Shown here: positions 53,753 to 64,000 of the stretch, piece after piece
How positions within the stretch are numbered: position 1 is the stretch's first letter
How the letters are laid out: every line of letters starts with the position of its first letter
Assembly (NCBI RefSeq): GCF_040054535.1
Contig: NC_090784.1
Location: 15,944,501-16,008,500, forward strand
DNA length: 64,000 nt
Direction: 5' to 3'
DNA from: Antennarius striatus
Taxonomy: Eukaryota > Chordata > Actinopteri > Lophiiformes > Antennariidae
Notes under the pieces: generated by a model
The model's database searches: none
Told to the model about the DNA's origin: nothing
Seen by the model: only the letters and a program-made list of their open reading frames with translations
Program-made: the position numbers and the translations under genes

Positions 53753-56700
53753 ATGTTGATGTATAAACTCTATCATAAACAGAATGTTTTCTGTGTGAAT
53801 CAGGTGTGGAGACAGTATAGCGGTCTGCAGTGGCCCCCTTCTCCCACACACTGGCCTCCTTAAAGACTACAAGATGCTCCAGGTGTGTATGTGTTTGGGT
53901 AACTGACCTGTCGTTTGCTGGCTTTTTTCTAAGTCGTTTCTTACCTTTATCACCACTTAATTCCTAAAATCTTTATCATGCGATCGCATCCAAGCCTATT
54001 TCATCGATTGTATTTTGCCAAATGAAATCTATCAGAATCAGACTGCTGTATTGATCCCTGAGGGGGAAATTTTGTACAATTGCACTGCTCTAGAAAGTAG
54101 GGGAGAAATATCAGGGTAAGAAAAAATATCAGAATAAATAATAAAATAAATAAAATAATGTAAAAGTAAGGTATATACAATAATTGTTAGCGTGAGGAGT
54201 TTCAGTTTGATGGCCACAGGCAGGGAAGAGTTCATCTGGCACTTACAGTAGTTGTGCATTTAGGAAGAGTCATCCTACTGGATTCATCAAACATGAGCCC
54301 TACATCATTCTGTGTTAACAAAAATTTGAAAATGTTCAAACGATACTTCTTCGTGTTTTACATAATATAAAAGATGGTGATTCAATGTCATTTAACTTCC
54401 AATTATGTTTTATCTGGACCCATTTGACATCCGTCCTGTGGGTAGCATGCTGGATAAACAGAATTTCACTCATCTTTATTGATCCAGGGAGGGGGAGGAG
54501 TTTTCATACTGGGATGGATGACACTGGGCAGGATGGGATTCGGTGGCAGAAAGGCTGGAAATGTCAGCAGCAGGATGTTTTGTTTGTCAGAGGCCAGTTT
54601 CCTGTTGTCGGCCCATACAAACACACTGCCATCCATCAGACATGCTGTCACCCTTCCTCCTCTGGCTGACCCTCATTATCCCTTTGTTGGCTCATTATTT
54701 GTCTGCCACTCTTCCATCCAACCTCTCCTGACTCCATCTCTCTTACATTCCAGAAGTCATCGGTGACCCTGGCCAATCAGAAAGAGTCCTCGGGTCTGAC
54801 ACGTCTCATAGGAGTGGCTTTTCCAGGAGAGAAGGAGAAACAGGAGTGGGAGAAGGAGCGGAAGGAGGCGAGCGGAAGGGATCACAGACGCATTGGGACA
54901 GTAAGAGAGTAGATGAGCTGAAAATGTAGAAAGCACCTGGTGGTGTTTTCTGGTCATTAATGCCATGTGTTCATTTCTGTGCACAGGACCAGGAGCTGTT
55001 CTTTTTTAATGATGTGAGTCCTGGCAGTTGTTTTTTCTTGCCCAAAGGAGCCCACATCTACAACACCCTCACTGACTTCATGAAGGTAAACAGTATGTGT
55101 AAACAGCCCGGAGTCATTGAACTTTATAAGAGCGCTTAATAGAGTTAAGAGGGCAAAAATATTAAAGTAGCAGACACAGGTATGGTTCAAGCTTTTAGTT
55201 CTACTTTTAAACAATCATCAGTATCAAGTAGAGGCATCCCCAAGAGAAGTCGGGCTCACTAACTGGGTCACTACCTACTACACTAGTGTGTGTTTTGGTA
55301 AGCATGACAGATGGAGAATTGTAGCCTTCACTGTCATAAAATAAATTATTTATAATTTTTTTTTAAAAATCCAACATAGAAAAACTAGTCATTGAATATC
55401 CAGTTCTGGCTCTGCAGCAATGACTTAAAGTGAATTTAAATGTAGTGCTCAGCATAGGTTATCATCTCAGTTTCATACATAGACGTCATACATGTGCCAT
55501 ACGTGTGCGGTGTTGATTATATCCTGGAGTCGTACGTGTTCCTATCGGCTGGCAGGATATTGCTCTCGTTCGCTTTCAAGTCTTGCACTATTGGGACAAT
55601 CTGACCCCATCCTGTGCTCATTGTCACACACACAATTTCTTCCTTCCTGCCCCCTTGAAGAGTGAATACCGCCGACGAGGCTTCACGGAGGTCGTGACCC
55701 CGACTCTGTACAGCACTGCATTATGGGAGCGCTCCGGCCACTGGGAGCACTACAGCGAGAACATGTTCACCGTGTCATCAGAGGGCTCCCAGACCTACGC
55801 TCTCAAACCCATGAACTGTCCCGCACATTGGTGAACACACACACATGCTGTCGCTCCCCCTACTCAACACACACACTTTTCAAACTCAGTTTGTGATGCA
55901 TAATACCTGTTAAAGATCAATAAAGCATGCAGATCTGATGGATCACAGCTCTGCAGTTTTTTTAAATAGGTTCATGTTCATTCATTCATGTTGAGAAGCT
56001 GAAGAGGAAACTGCTGAGCTGACGAAGCGAATTTTAAGGAAGGAGGATTTGTCCAAGGCTATTTATACATTAATGTATAAAGCTGACCCGATGCTAAAGT
56101 TGCTGAAGTGGTTTCTGAGATCTGTCTGACCGTCATGGAGGAGGAGGAGCCTGTTTCCCGGCTGGCTTGACCTTTAATCCTGTTGGCAGTCGTGGTTTTA
56201 CCGAACTCATCAATTTTCATAGAATAGCAAAATACTCCAAATCTAAATACTTCTAGTTTAACACTTCTTGTTAAACTAGAATACACATGAACATTTCTCA
56301 CATCTGCAAAATGGGTGTCCTTGCCATTTAAGGACTTTAAATCTCTCTCCTCACGTTCAGCCTCATGTTCGAGCAGCGCGTTCGCTCCTGGAAGGAGCTT
56401 CCTTTGCGATGGGCCGACTTTGGGGCGCTGCATCGGAACGAGCTCTCCGGAGCGCTGGGCGGTCTCACCCGCGTTCGCAGGTTCTGCCAGGATGACGCTC
56501 ACATCTTCTGCATGCCCGAGCAGGTACATGTAACACACACTCTCTCACACATACACACAGAAACAGGAATACCTTGTTTTTGTTTGACGGGAGTCCAGAA
56601 GCTTTGAATGGAACACATGTGGAAGCGTATCGCGGTGATTAGAGGGGCAGTTCAAACCCCTGAGACATTCCAGGGGGCCTCAGCCGTGATGAATGAACAT

Positions 56701-57050
56701 CTTTGTCCTCATCCGACGTTGTTATACCTCCATGTGCTCAACTCTGTGGCTGCGTAGTCTGCCATCCACATCTCTAACATTGACTGTGGAGACTTCCCAT
56801 GATACCAATTGTGTGCCTCCAGACTGTCATTAGACTCACTGACCACAGTCACATGGTAACTATCAATCTACAATTCAATTTATTGAGACTTCCTGGCTTT
56901 ACAGTTACATACAGTCAAGAAAGCAGGCTAATGTGTTTATTTGGAAGTTTCTGGGGTTTTCATGAAAACAACCATCTGTTTTTTTTATTCTGTAAAAAAA
57001 AATGTAACCCCACTTTTCACTTTGTACATTTAGAAGTATCACAAAACCTG

Positions 57051-57125
<75 letters not shown>

Positions 57126-60100
57126 TATATATGACACTTTCTTTTATAATAGAGGGAAGGTCTTCTCAAAGTTGGCCAAAAGTGGTGCCTTTTTGAAAAG
57201 AAAAAAAATCCCCCTCCTGGAATTTGATCTGTCCTCCTCCTGTCATCATTATTGACACTATTCTGTCCTCCTCCTGACCTTGTTCTCAACTTTTTCCATT
57301 CTTTGTCTCCAGCTGGAAGAAGAGATTGTGGCCTGTTTGGACTTTGTGAGATGTGTGTACCAAGTGTTTGGGTTTTCTTTCCACTGCCTCCTGTCCACCC
57401 GTCCGACACCGTGCCTCGGGGAGCCTGAGCAGTGGGATAACGCCGAGCAGGTTAACACACGTTCACACGTACTTTATCAAAGTGTGGTCAGCCAAATTCA
57501 TACTTACCCAGGCCCAGCTGTTCAAATGTGCTGTAAGCTGGACTCAGTTAACCACAGCTATGGAAAACAATCACAGAATGGTGTAATGATGTCTTTGCCA
57601 TGACTCATTAACATGAGTGTCAGGCTGCTGGGCAGATGTCTTATCTTCAAATCCACGTGGAGGCTTTTTAAATGGGAACCAGAGCAGTTTAAGCTCATTC
57701 TGGAGAGTGGAAATTAACATTATGACACACACAAATAAAGACCAATACATTGACCAAAGTATGCATTACTTTCATTGTCTGCTTACTTCCTGGACTCTGT
57801 GCTTTGTGAGCAGCAGTTGGAGAAGAGTTTGCAGCACTTTGGTGAACACTGGGAGCTGAACCCAGGAGACGGCGCTTTCTATGGACCAAAGGTCAGTGAG
57901 ACGGGCAGCGAAGGAAATTGACTTTCACATCCAAGGGCAGCTGTTCATTATCCTTTACCGTAGTATCTACTAACAGACATGATGGATACACTGCTCACTT
58001 CATGCTTTTTCTGCTATATGATTTATGCTAAAAGCCAATTTAAAAAGAATAAAGCAAGAGTCACCCACTTTCTAGAATGAGATCAATACCACTCTCATGT
58101 CTGTATGTAAACAAGAGAATGTCGGCTTCAGGCCGACGTTGCATGATGGAGCACACAGGGAGGAGGAGGGTGGATCAGGGTGGGGTTGCATACAAACTAA
58201 CATGCTCTGTGAAATAAAAAAACATTGTTCACAGCCTTCTGGCTAGGGTGTGTTTCCACAATTAGCTCTATCAGCCTCACCGAGAAACTGTTTGTAACCA
58301 TCACACAGAATTCCAGTTTTTCCCCAGCCGTCATGGGGGCAGAGATCTGGACTCCAATTTGCAGATTTTGGCTTGATCAGATTCAGGGAAGCGTGATGCT
58401 AACACCCTCCCACGTGTTTCAACACAGATCGACATCCAGATCAAAGATTCCATTGGCAGACAACACCAGTGTGCCACCATCCAGTTGGATTTCCAGCTGC
58501 CAATCAGATTTGACCTTGAATACGTGGGGTGAGTCATGAATTTCACCATTTGGCTCTAAAACTATAACCACACGTGTTGTGATCATGCATATTGTGGTCT
58601 CCTGGATGAGTCCGGGTTTGCTGTGTACGTCTTGTCATTGCTTAAGTTAAAACGACAAAAGTCTGAACTTCACTGGGACCAACTTTGTTCATGAAAGATT
58701 AGTCCTCTATTGAATTTGTGTCAATGGAACGGCTCCCATTTCTTCCTGCCTTTAACTTAATTTTGCTTCTCATGAGGCTGCCCCACTTTCCTCCCAACTA
58801 GCTCATTCAAACAGAAGTTTAAACCTAGAATAATGAGTTCTCAAAAAAACAAAACAAAACACAACATTATCCAAAAAAGTTTTTTTGTGTTCAGTATGTG
58901 TGTATTCCTCTCCTTAAGGATTAAATTATAGGGAGCAAAACCTTAATGTAAACTAAAGCAAATCTAAAGCAATCGCGTGAATCATGAGTGACGCTTAACG
59001 GTAGATATTGGAACTATACATTTGTATTTCAATATATGTTTTTATCCTTATTTATTGTACAGTTACGTGATATTTTATGCTTTTAATGTTTTTTTAGTGA
59101 TTTTAAGAGTCCAATATTTGTGAAGGACAGACATTAAGTCAAGTGAAATGACATAAACTTGATTGTCATTTTTCCTGTGGGGGTTTTTTTTTTTTTAAAC
59201 GAATGTATAATCGAAAACAACTTAACTTAATGCGACCTGTATCTGTGTTTTATTTTGTTGTGTTGTTTTTATGTCCTATAATTGTTTCTGGTATGTGCGT
59301 GTGTGTGTGTTTTAATCTGCATGTGTGTCATCATATCCTGAAACTGTTTCCAACTGTTTTCAGTCTAGTTAGAAGTGTTCAGTAAGGGGTAAATAGTCCA
59401 CAACAATTTCCAATTTTATATTACAGCATCAATAGATGTCAAATGGTTCTGTAAAAATAGTTCATAATAGACTTTTTCACTTTATGCAAAAGCTATTAAC
59501 AAACTAAAGAAGGAATGTGTTTTTGACAAACATAGCTCCAGGTTCTTTATCACCAGGATGCAAAAATCCATATTTCTATATTCTAGTCCTGCTCATTGAT
59601 TTGCTTCATTGCACCATGTCACATTCATCTTAGAGATATTAAAGGATCGCAGCTGCATTTAAGATGTTGTGACAAACTCTTCTCTTGTTGATGCTCTTCT
59701 CTCAGTGGAGATGGACGTTTGCACCGGCCGGTGATGATCCACAGGGCCGTGCTGGGCTCGCTGGAGAGGATGATCGCCATCCTGGCTGAAAACTTTGGAG
59801 GGAAATGGTGAGGACCCCCGTCCCCCGTCCCCAGGCTTATCCCACAAAATCATTAGACTGATGTAATGCAATGGCAGCACCCTGACCCTTCACCTCTGTC
59901 TAACTCACCCAGGCCACTGTGGCTGTCTCCAGTGCAAGTCATGGTTATACCTATAGGGGGCAACCATGAGACATACGGCAGGCAGGTCAGTACAGGATGA
60001 TTTTCTTGTGGTCTTCTTTTTCATTGTCATTATTAATTTGCTCAGTGATGCAAGAAGCTCAGCACAGATACCATCTTAACATTAAGCGCTTTTTGTCTTT

Positions 60101-60487
60101 TAAGGTGGTCCAAGAGTTCCATGAAGCGGGCTTCATGGTTGATTTGAATGACGATTGGGGAGCAACCTTAAGTAAGAAGATTCGTTCTGCTCAGCTGGCT
60201 CAGTACAACTACATATTTGGTAAGAAATGAAAATACTATACTCGCTTCTTCTGTTACTAAAACCTGTTTGTCTTTAACTCTGCTGTGGATGTTCCTGTAC
60301 CTCATTATGAGACTTTAATATTTTATTTCTGTGTGTTCCCCTAGTGGTGGGGGATGAGGAGAGAGAGAGTGGAACGGTGAATGTAAGGAGCAGAGGGGGT
60401 AAACAGCTGGGCAGGAGGCCGACAGACGAGGTGCTGCTGTCCCTCACTCGGCTGCGAGACTCCAGGAGCAACCTGGACAACTTTTGA
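50658..60487 (+). CDS. tars2: Mitochondrial threonyl-tRNA synthetase, editing site eroded
   Basis: Charges mitochondrial tRNA-Thr. Eighteen exons join in phase: 50658-50741, 51303-51478, 51573-51687, 52315-52436, 52659-52767, 53603-53667, 53804-53882, 54754-54900, 54987-55085, 55661-55830, 56361-56523, 57313-57450, 57814-57891, 58428-58528, 59706-59807, 59913-59985, 60105-60219 and 60345-60487; 692 residues (human 718). The ATG at 50658 is preferred over 50649 for its context and acid-free, Arg-rich presequence. A TGS domain is followed by the second additional (editing) domain, then the class II core. Catalytic zinc ligands Cys385 (MNCPAH), His436 (QDDAHIFC) and His561 ([10 protein letters not shown]) keep bacterial spacing. 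The C-terminal domain is the anticodon-binding fold. Three of four editing residues are replaced (see findings). Intron 6 uses a GC donor. Confidence 0.95.
52786..53136. mobile_element. pogo/Tc1-mariner-like MITE in tars2 intron 5
   Basis: About 350 bases with terminal inverted repeats: the left end AGTAATCCCTTGTTACTCGG matches the right end GAGCAAGGGATTACT read in reverse. The interior repeats the phrases GCGTTCCAGGACCACCCGTG and TCTGCGATATAGTG near the left end and ATCCGCGATGAG on the right, a layout seen in non-autonomous Tigger/pogo-type elements. No transposase remains. The flanking TA duplication is not clean on the right. Confidence 0.72.
53256..53275. repeat. (TA)n microsatellite, tars2 intron 5
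   Basis: Short TA tract between the MITE and tars2 exon 6. Confidence 0.9.
53681..53749. repeat. (CA)n microsatellite, tars2 intron 6
   Basis: CA tract of about 65 bases filling much of the 136-base intron that has the GC donor. It lies 13 bases from the donor and about 54 from the acceptor. Confidence 0.95.
54030..54270 (-). mobile_element. Decayed retroelement fragment, reverse orientation
   Basis: In tars2 intron 7. TCAGACTGCTGTATTGATCC followed by CTGAGGGGGAAATT is the reverse complement of the common fish retroelement 3' tail. The inward sequence (GATGGCCACAGGCAGGGAAG) matches phrases I know from fish non-LTR elements. The family was not determined. A second short tail-like piece (TTTATTGATCCAGGGAGGG) lies near 54475. 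Confidence 0.6.
57050..57120. repeat. (CA)n microsatellite, tars2 intron 11
   Basis: About 70 bases of pure CA between exon 11 (ends 56523) and exon 12 (starts 57313). Confidence 0.95.
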
Positions 60488-60556
60488 TGAATTCACTAAA
60501 AATGAGTCTCTGATGTAAATAGTATTTTCTTACACATTCAACCGGTTATTCTATGA

Positions 60557-60574
60557 AATAAAATCTATAATAAA
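60557..60574 (+). terminator. tars2: tars2 poly(A) signals
   Basis: Two AATAAA hexamers (60557-60562 and 60569-60574), 70 and 82 bases after the stop codon, followed by T-rich sequence. The 3'UTR is therefore about 0.1 kb. Confidence 0.75.
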
Positions 60575-60599
60575 AGATTTTTTTTAAAATATAGTCCTT

Positions 60600-61460
60600 G
60601 TTCTTACTTGTGTTTTGATATTTTCTGATATTTATGACCTAGAAAGTGCAAAGAAAGAGATTTAAGGCCTTTTTGACATCATTGCCAGCATTACTCAGGA
60701 ACAGTGTAGTGTGTGACCTTATGGTTATTAAGTATGTAAACCCCCTGCTTACGTAAGTCTGTGTCATGATATCAGAATAGCAAACGATGCATACCTTTAA
60801 AAGAATGGAAGAAAGGGAGGACTTGGAAGGGAGTTTGACTAAATTAGGAGAGGGAACAGCGATGTCAGGAGTGTGTTTTTATGTGTGTTTAGTGGAAACA
60901 GCAAAGTCAGGGTAAAGGCCAAAAAGATTGAACATTTTTCCATTTTAATTGAGAAAGAAAAGACACTGGTCACAACATTGACAAAGGGCGAGGGAGGCGC
61001 CGGCTCAGAGAGTGAACTGGACAAACGTGACCGCTTCAAACAAGCTGGTGGTGGAACAGGTGGATGGAATTGTGTGGTAACTTCACCTGGAGATGATTTA
61101 GTGGGCCAGAGGGTAAAAGTGACAGAGCTTTATGAGGAGGCTCCTGTTGTAAACCAGACACAGGTCCTCTCAGACTGAAAACAGGTCAAGCTCGGGTATG
61201 AATGAAAGTCAAAGCTTCAAGAGCTCAGACCAGCGTTCTAAACAGTCAGGCTTGTACAGGGAGGAAATGCCACCAGCGCTCCTGTTTCCTGACAGGCTGT
61301 AATCCTGTGTGATGGAATTACAGAAGTGAAGTGAAGCGACAGCACGCCGATCAAATAACTCTCATATAGTTCGTTAAGGTAGGGAGATATTTCTAGATTA
61401 ATGTTAGATGTCTTGACATTTAATATTTCCTAAAAATAAATGACAACTTCACAGTTGGTG
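60600..61460. other. tars2 downstream intergenic region
   Basis: A 101-codon frame at 60873-61178 is open, but it has no homology that I recognise, no splice partners and ordinary composition. I see nothing else here. Confidence 0.5.
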
Positions 61461-61522
61461 AAGGTGTGTGTTTGTGTGTGTGTGTGTGTGTCTGTGTGTG
61501 TCTGTGTGTGTGTGTGTGTGTG
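61461..61522. repeat. (GT)n microsatellite
   Basis: GT tract with three CT/TC interruptions. Confidence 0.92.
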
Positions 61523-61660
61523 TGGTTAGAAACATAAACATCAATTATTTCTTTTCAAACTTATTTTTTGTCTCTTTTGCTAAATTTTTAATATTCTGTA
61601 TGATTTCATCTGTTGGAAATCAAGCAGTTCAGTGACTCCTCCAGGGATCTGACAGCATGT

Positions 61661-61800
61661 ATCATCCATCCATCCATCCATCCAGCCATCCATCCATCCA
61701 TCCATCCATTCTTGACCACTTATTCCATTTTTCCTGCTCTCGGGGTTTGCTGAAGCTTATCCCAGCTGACTATGGGCAAGAGGCGTTGGACACTCTGAGC
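61661..61800 (-). mobile_element. (CATC)n and SINE/LINE tail, reverse orientation
   Basis: CATC repeats (61661-61709) followed by GCTTATCCCAGCTGAC and TGGGCAAGAGGCG. Read on the minus strand this is the tail (GTCAGCTGGGATAAGC) of the same family as the plus-strand SINE at 9488-9838. It is truncated, and decayed beyond about 61800. Confidence 0.75.
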
Positions 61801-61854
61801 GCCACGTCAGTGCACTGCGGAGTGCTAACATCAGAAAATACAGAATGTTGTTAT

Positions 61855-62707
61855 TAGGGTTGTCAGTTTAACGCGTTAGAGTAATTAATTACCTTGCAAA
61901 TTAACGCGCTATAAAGAATTAACGCAATTAATCGTGAGTGGCAAGTCAATGCGCAAGCTTTTAAATTTGGCCCATTGAGGGACCCGTAGGCTTCAGTGAC
62001 GTCACTTCCTACCTGCGCCACTAGTCAAAAGCAGAGTGACTAACAGAGATGGACGCGACACAGGAGAGCGAGGCAAGCCCACTGGGACCTTTGGGAGGAA
62101 AGTTTATTTATAAAAAGAACAAAGACAGGACTATTAACATAAACGCAGTGATTTGTACCTTTTCACATCACCGAAGCAGCTCCAGCCTAAAGTATCATTT
62201 AAGTGCACACAGAGTTGTCTGTTGTCCGTTCCTATAACGTTATCTTACCCTTTTAAAGGAAATGCATCTTGTTACTGGTGCTGCCTTCTTTAGAGACATG
62301 TTGTACTATTCATTTTGAATTGCTGCATTGGGTCAGCTTTAGTATTCATTTTGATTGAGAGTCTGCTTATGTGCCTATTTGAGACTCAGCTTTATTTTAT
62401 TTCTGAATTTTATTTATTTAATTTAACTGTATTTGTATACCTGGTCTAATTGGTTTGCTGATGTGCTTGACCTTTTTTCTTTTGAATTTCATCTATAAAG
62501 CACACTTAACCAGTAAAAACGTGGATTTCAAATCTTCTCTTCTTGGTGTTTTCTATTGATTAGTCATGCACTGCAATTTTGTAAAGTCCTAGAATTCAAA
62601 TTCTTTATTTGGGGGGCCTTTAGCAGGTATGAGAGTAAAACGTGATTAATTAGATTCATTACAAATCCTGTAGTTAATTAGATTTTCTTAATCACCTGAC
62701 AGCACTA
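61855..62707 (+). mobile_element. Non-autonomous hAT transposon with terminal inverted repeats and 8-bp duplication
   Basis: 853 bases. The left end TAGGGTTGTCAGTTTAACGC pairs with the right end (reverse complement TAGTGCTGTCAGGTGATTAA). The flanks are GTTGTTAT (61847-61854) and GTTGGTAT (62708-62715), an 8-bp target duplication with one mismatch, the size expected of hAT elements. The left part is rich in AACGCG and AATTAATTA motifs. Inside lies the start of a transposase-like frame with a BED-finger fossil (62049-62237); most of the transposase is deleted. Confidence 0.88.
62049..62237 (+). pseudogene. BED zinc-finger remnant of a hAT transposase
   Basis: 62-codon frame inside the hAT element, starting MDATQESEASPLGPLGGKF. 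VICTFSHHRSSSSLKYHLSA is the recognisable BED-finger core: the second cysteine of the Cys pair is missing, while the Leu-Lys-Tyr-His segment and a following His remain. The frame stops soon after, and the hAT catalytic and dimerisation regions are absent. It is a fossil, not a working transposase. Confidence 0.8.
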
Positions 62708-62715
62708 GTTGGTAT

Positions 62716-64000
62716 ATGATGTGTTATACTCACTGTATGAGCTGGATTAATGGCTGTCAGTAGTTTAACTATTTAAAAGTAACTATTCAAAAGCAAAGTT
62801 AATCTGAAGCAAGGCCAGTTAGTTTGCTTTCAGACAAGTTTTTGGAGTCTGTCATTTAAGACTAGAACCTATTTCTCACTGATTTATTCTCATACCGTAT
62901 TAGTATTTGTATGACTCCTCGTGTTAAGCTTCTGCTCTGCTGTCAGCCCTGAGCTACAGGAGACGATAACAAGCGGCCCAGACAGCACATCTACCAGCCA
63001 ACATTACACAGTAGTTGCGTAGTGATGATACAGACCATTAGCTCCAGTAAACACTTAAATCTTTACTTAATAGATAACAATATCAGGCTCCCTTCGTACT
63101 TCTCTCTTTCCCACTGCTCCTACCCTTTACCCCACCATTACCACCATCTTCCCTTTGAGCACACACACGAAAAGCAATCCTTCATTCAGCTGGTAGAGTC
63201 GCACAGAGTTCATAGGAAATTATTTTTTAGCCAGAGGGGTTTACAGGAACAGAAAGCTGCTATGAGCCAGTAAACAATATATAGTAGGACAATAAAGAGG
63301 ATTAATACAGGGGGGGGCACAGAGGGATGTCTGTAACATCACAGAAGTCATGGGAAAAGCATCTTGAAGTGTCCATTAAATGTTAAAGGGCCTGGAATAC
63401 AACTATGTTTCAATCATCCTTTAAATATGATTAATTTGATGTCCTGCTGGAGCTTTTGTTCGTTCACACTGACACTTATTTTCTCTACTAATCTGTTGAC
63501 ATAGCCAGAAAATAGAAACAAATGCCCATATGTGGTTAGTTTATGGAACTATAACAGCAAAAATGTCAACTTTTTAGCTTAGAATTGACTGACTACTGAT
63601 TTGAATGTGAAATCAATTTTTTTATTTTGTCAAGCGGCTAACCAGATAATTATTTATGGCACCTCTGATCACACACACCACCCACGCTGGCCCATTGACT
63701 CATTGATTCAAAGATTTTTTTGAGTGTTTTTGAACAATGCTAAAATATTTTATTTTAAATAGGATTCTTTTGACATGATCTTTGCTGCAAATAAGGAATG
63801 CTAACATGTCAGAGACAGTTGTCCTGTTTTCCATCTGATCAGGTGAATTTGAACAGAACTGTGTGGGGTGACGACGTTTCCACTAACCTTTTCTGATCCG
63901 ATCTTGCAAAACACACATTGAAATACGTCAATGGAAACATGTCAGAAAGTTGTGAGGAAACTCGATTCCCATCAGAAAAGCATATTTGGCAACGCAGCAT
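62716..64000. other. Right-edge intergenic sequence
   Basis: AT-rich, with no exon, SINE or microsatellite of note. In human the next gene after TARS2 is ECM1, but nothing recognisable of it appears here. Confidence 0.5.

Noticed and set aside
60873..61178. 101-codon plus-strand frame downstream of tars2
   Set aside because: No recognisable domain, no splice signals in phase and no promoter; length is within chance for this region.

Overview
This window is nuclear DNA of a ray-finned fish, probably a percomorph teleost. Its genes are split by GT-AG introns. Intergenic and intronic DNA is AT-rich and full of CA/GT microsatellites and teleost-type tRNA-derived SINEs. The proteins read as vertebrate orthologues. 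The species cannot be named from the sequence. There is no prokaryotic, viral or CRISPR-like system here.

Five protein-coding genes are present, and I rebuilt each exon by exon with checked splice phases. From left to right they are: ca14 (minus strand, membrane-type carbonic anhydrase, 3' end off the left edge), ciart/CHRONO (plus, circadian repressor), prpf3 (plus, U4/U6 snRNP protein), rprd2 (plus, RNA polymerase II CTD-interacting protein) and tars2 (plus, mitochondrial threonyl-tRNA synthetase). The same set lies together on human chromosome 1q21 (CA14-CIART-PRPF3-RPRD2-TARS2), so this is an ancient syntenic block. The human neighbours APH1A and MRPS21, from the same interval, were not found here.

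Layout: 1-8055 ca14; 8056-13400 intergenic with two SINEs and microsatellites; 13400-13960 ciart promoter and non-coding exon 1 (three CCAAT boxes and a CACGTG E-box); 15514-17798 ciart coding; 17799 to about 19990 ciart 3'UTR; about 20000-24860 intergenic with a small E-box cluster; 24869 onward prpf3 promoter (ETS site), coding 25391-32234; rprd2 32995-46518, with a 5.3 kb first intron and a 3'UTR to about 47960; tars2 50658-60487; 60600-64000 intergenic with a nearly intact non-autonomous hAT element.

The genes do not form a pathway. prpf3 and rprd2 are nuclear housekeeping genes (splicing, transcription), tars2 serves mitochondrial translation, ciart serves the clock, and ca14 handles extracellular CO2/bicarbonate. 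The most notable observation is that tars2 keeps an intact synthetic site but has lost three of the four residues of its tRNA-editing site. Also notable are a GC-AG intron in tars2, two defined DNA-transposon copies (a hAT with a decayed BED finger and a pogo/mariner-like MITE), and a two-copy dispersed repeat headed by a perfect short hairpin.
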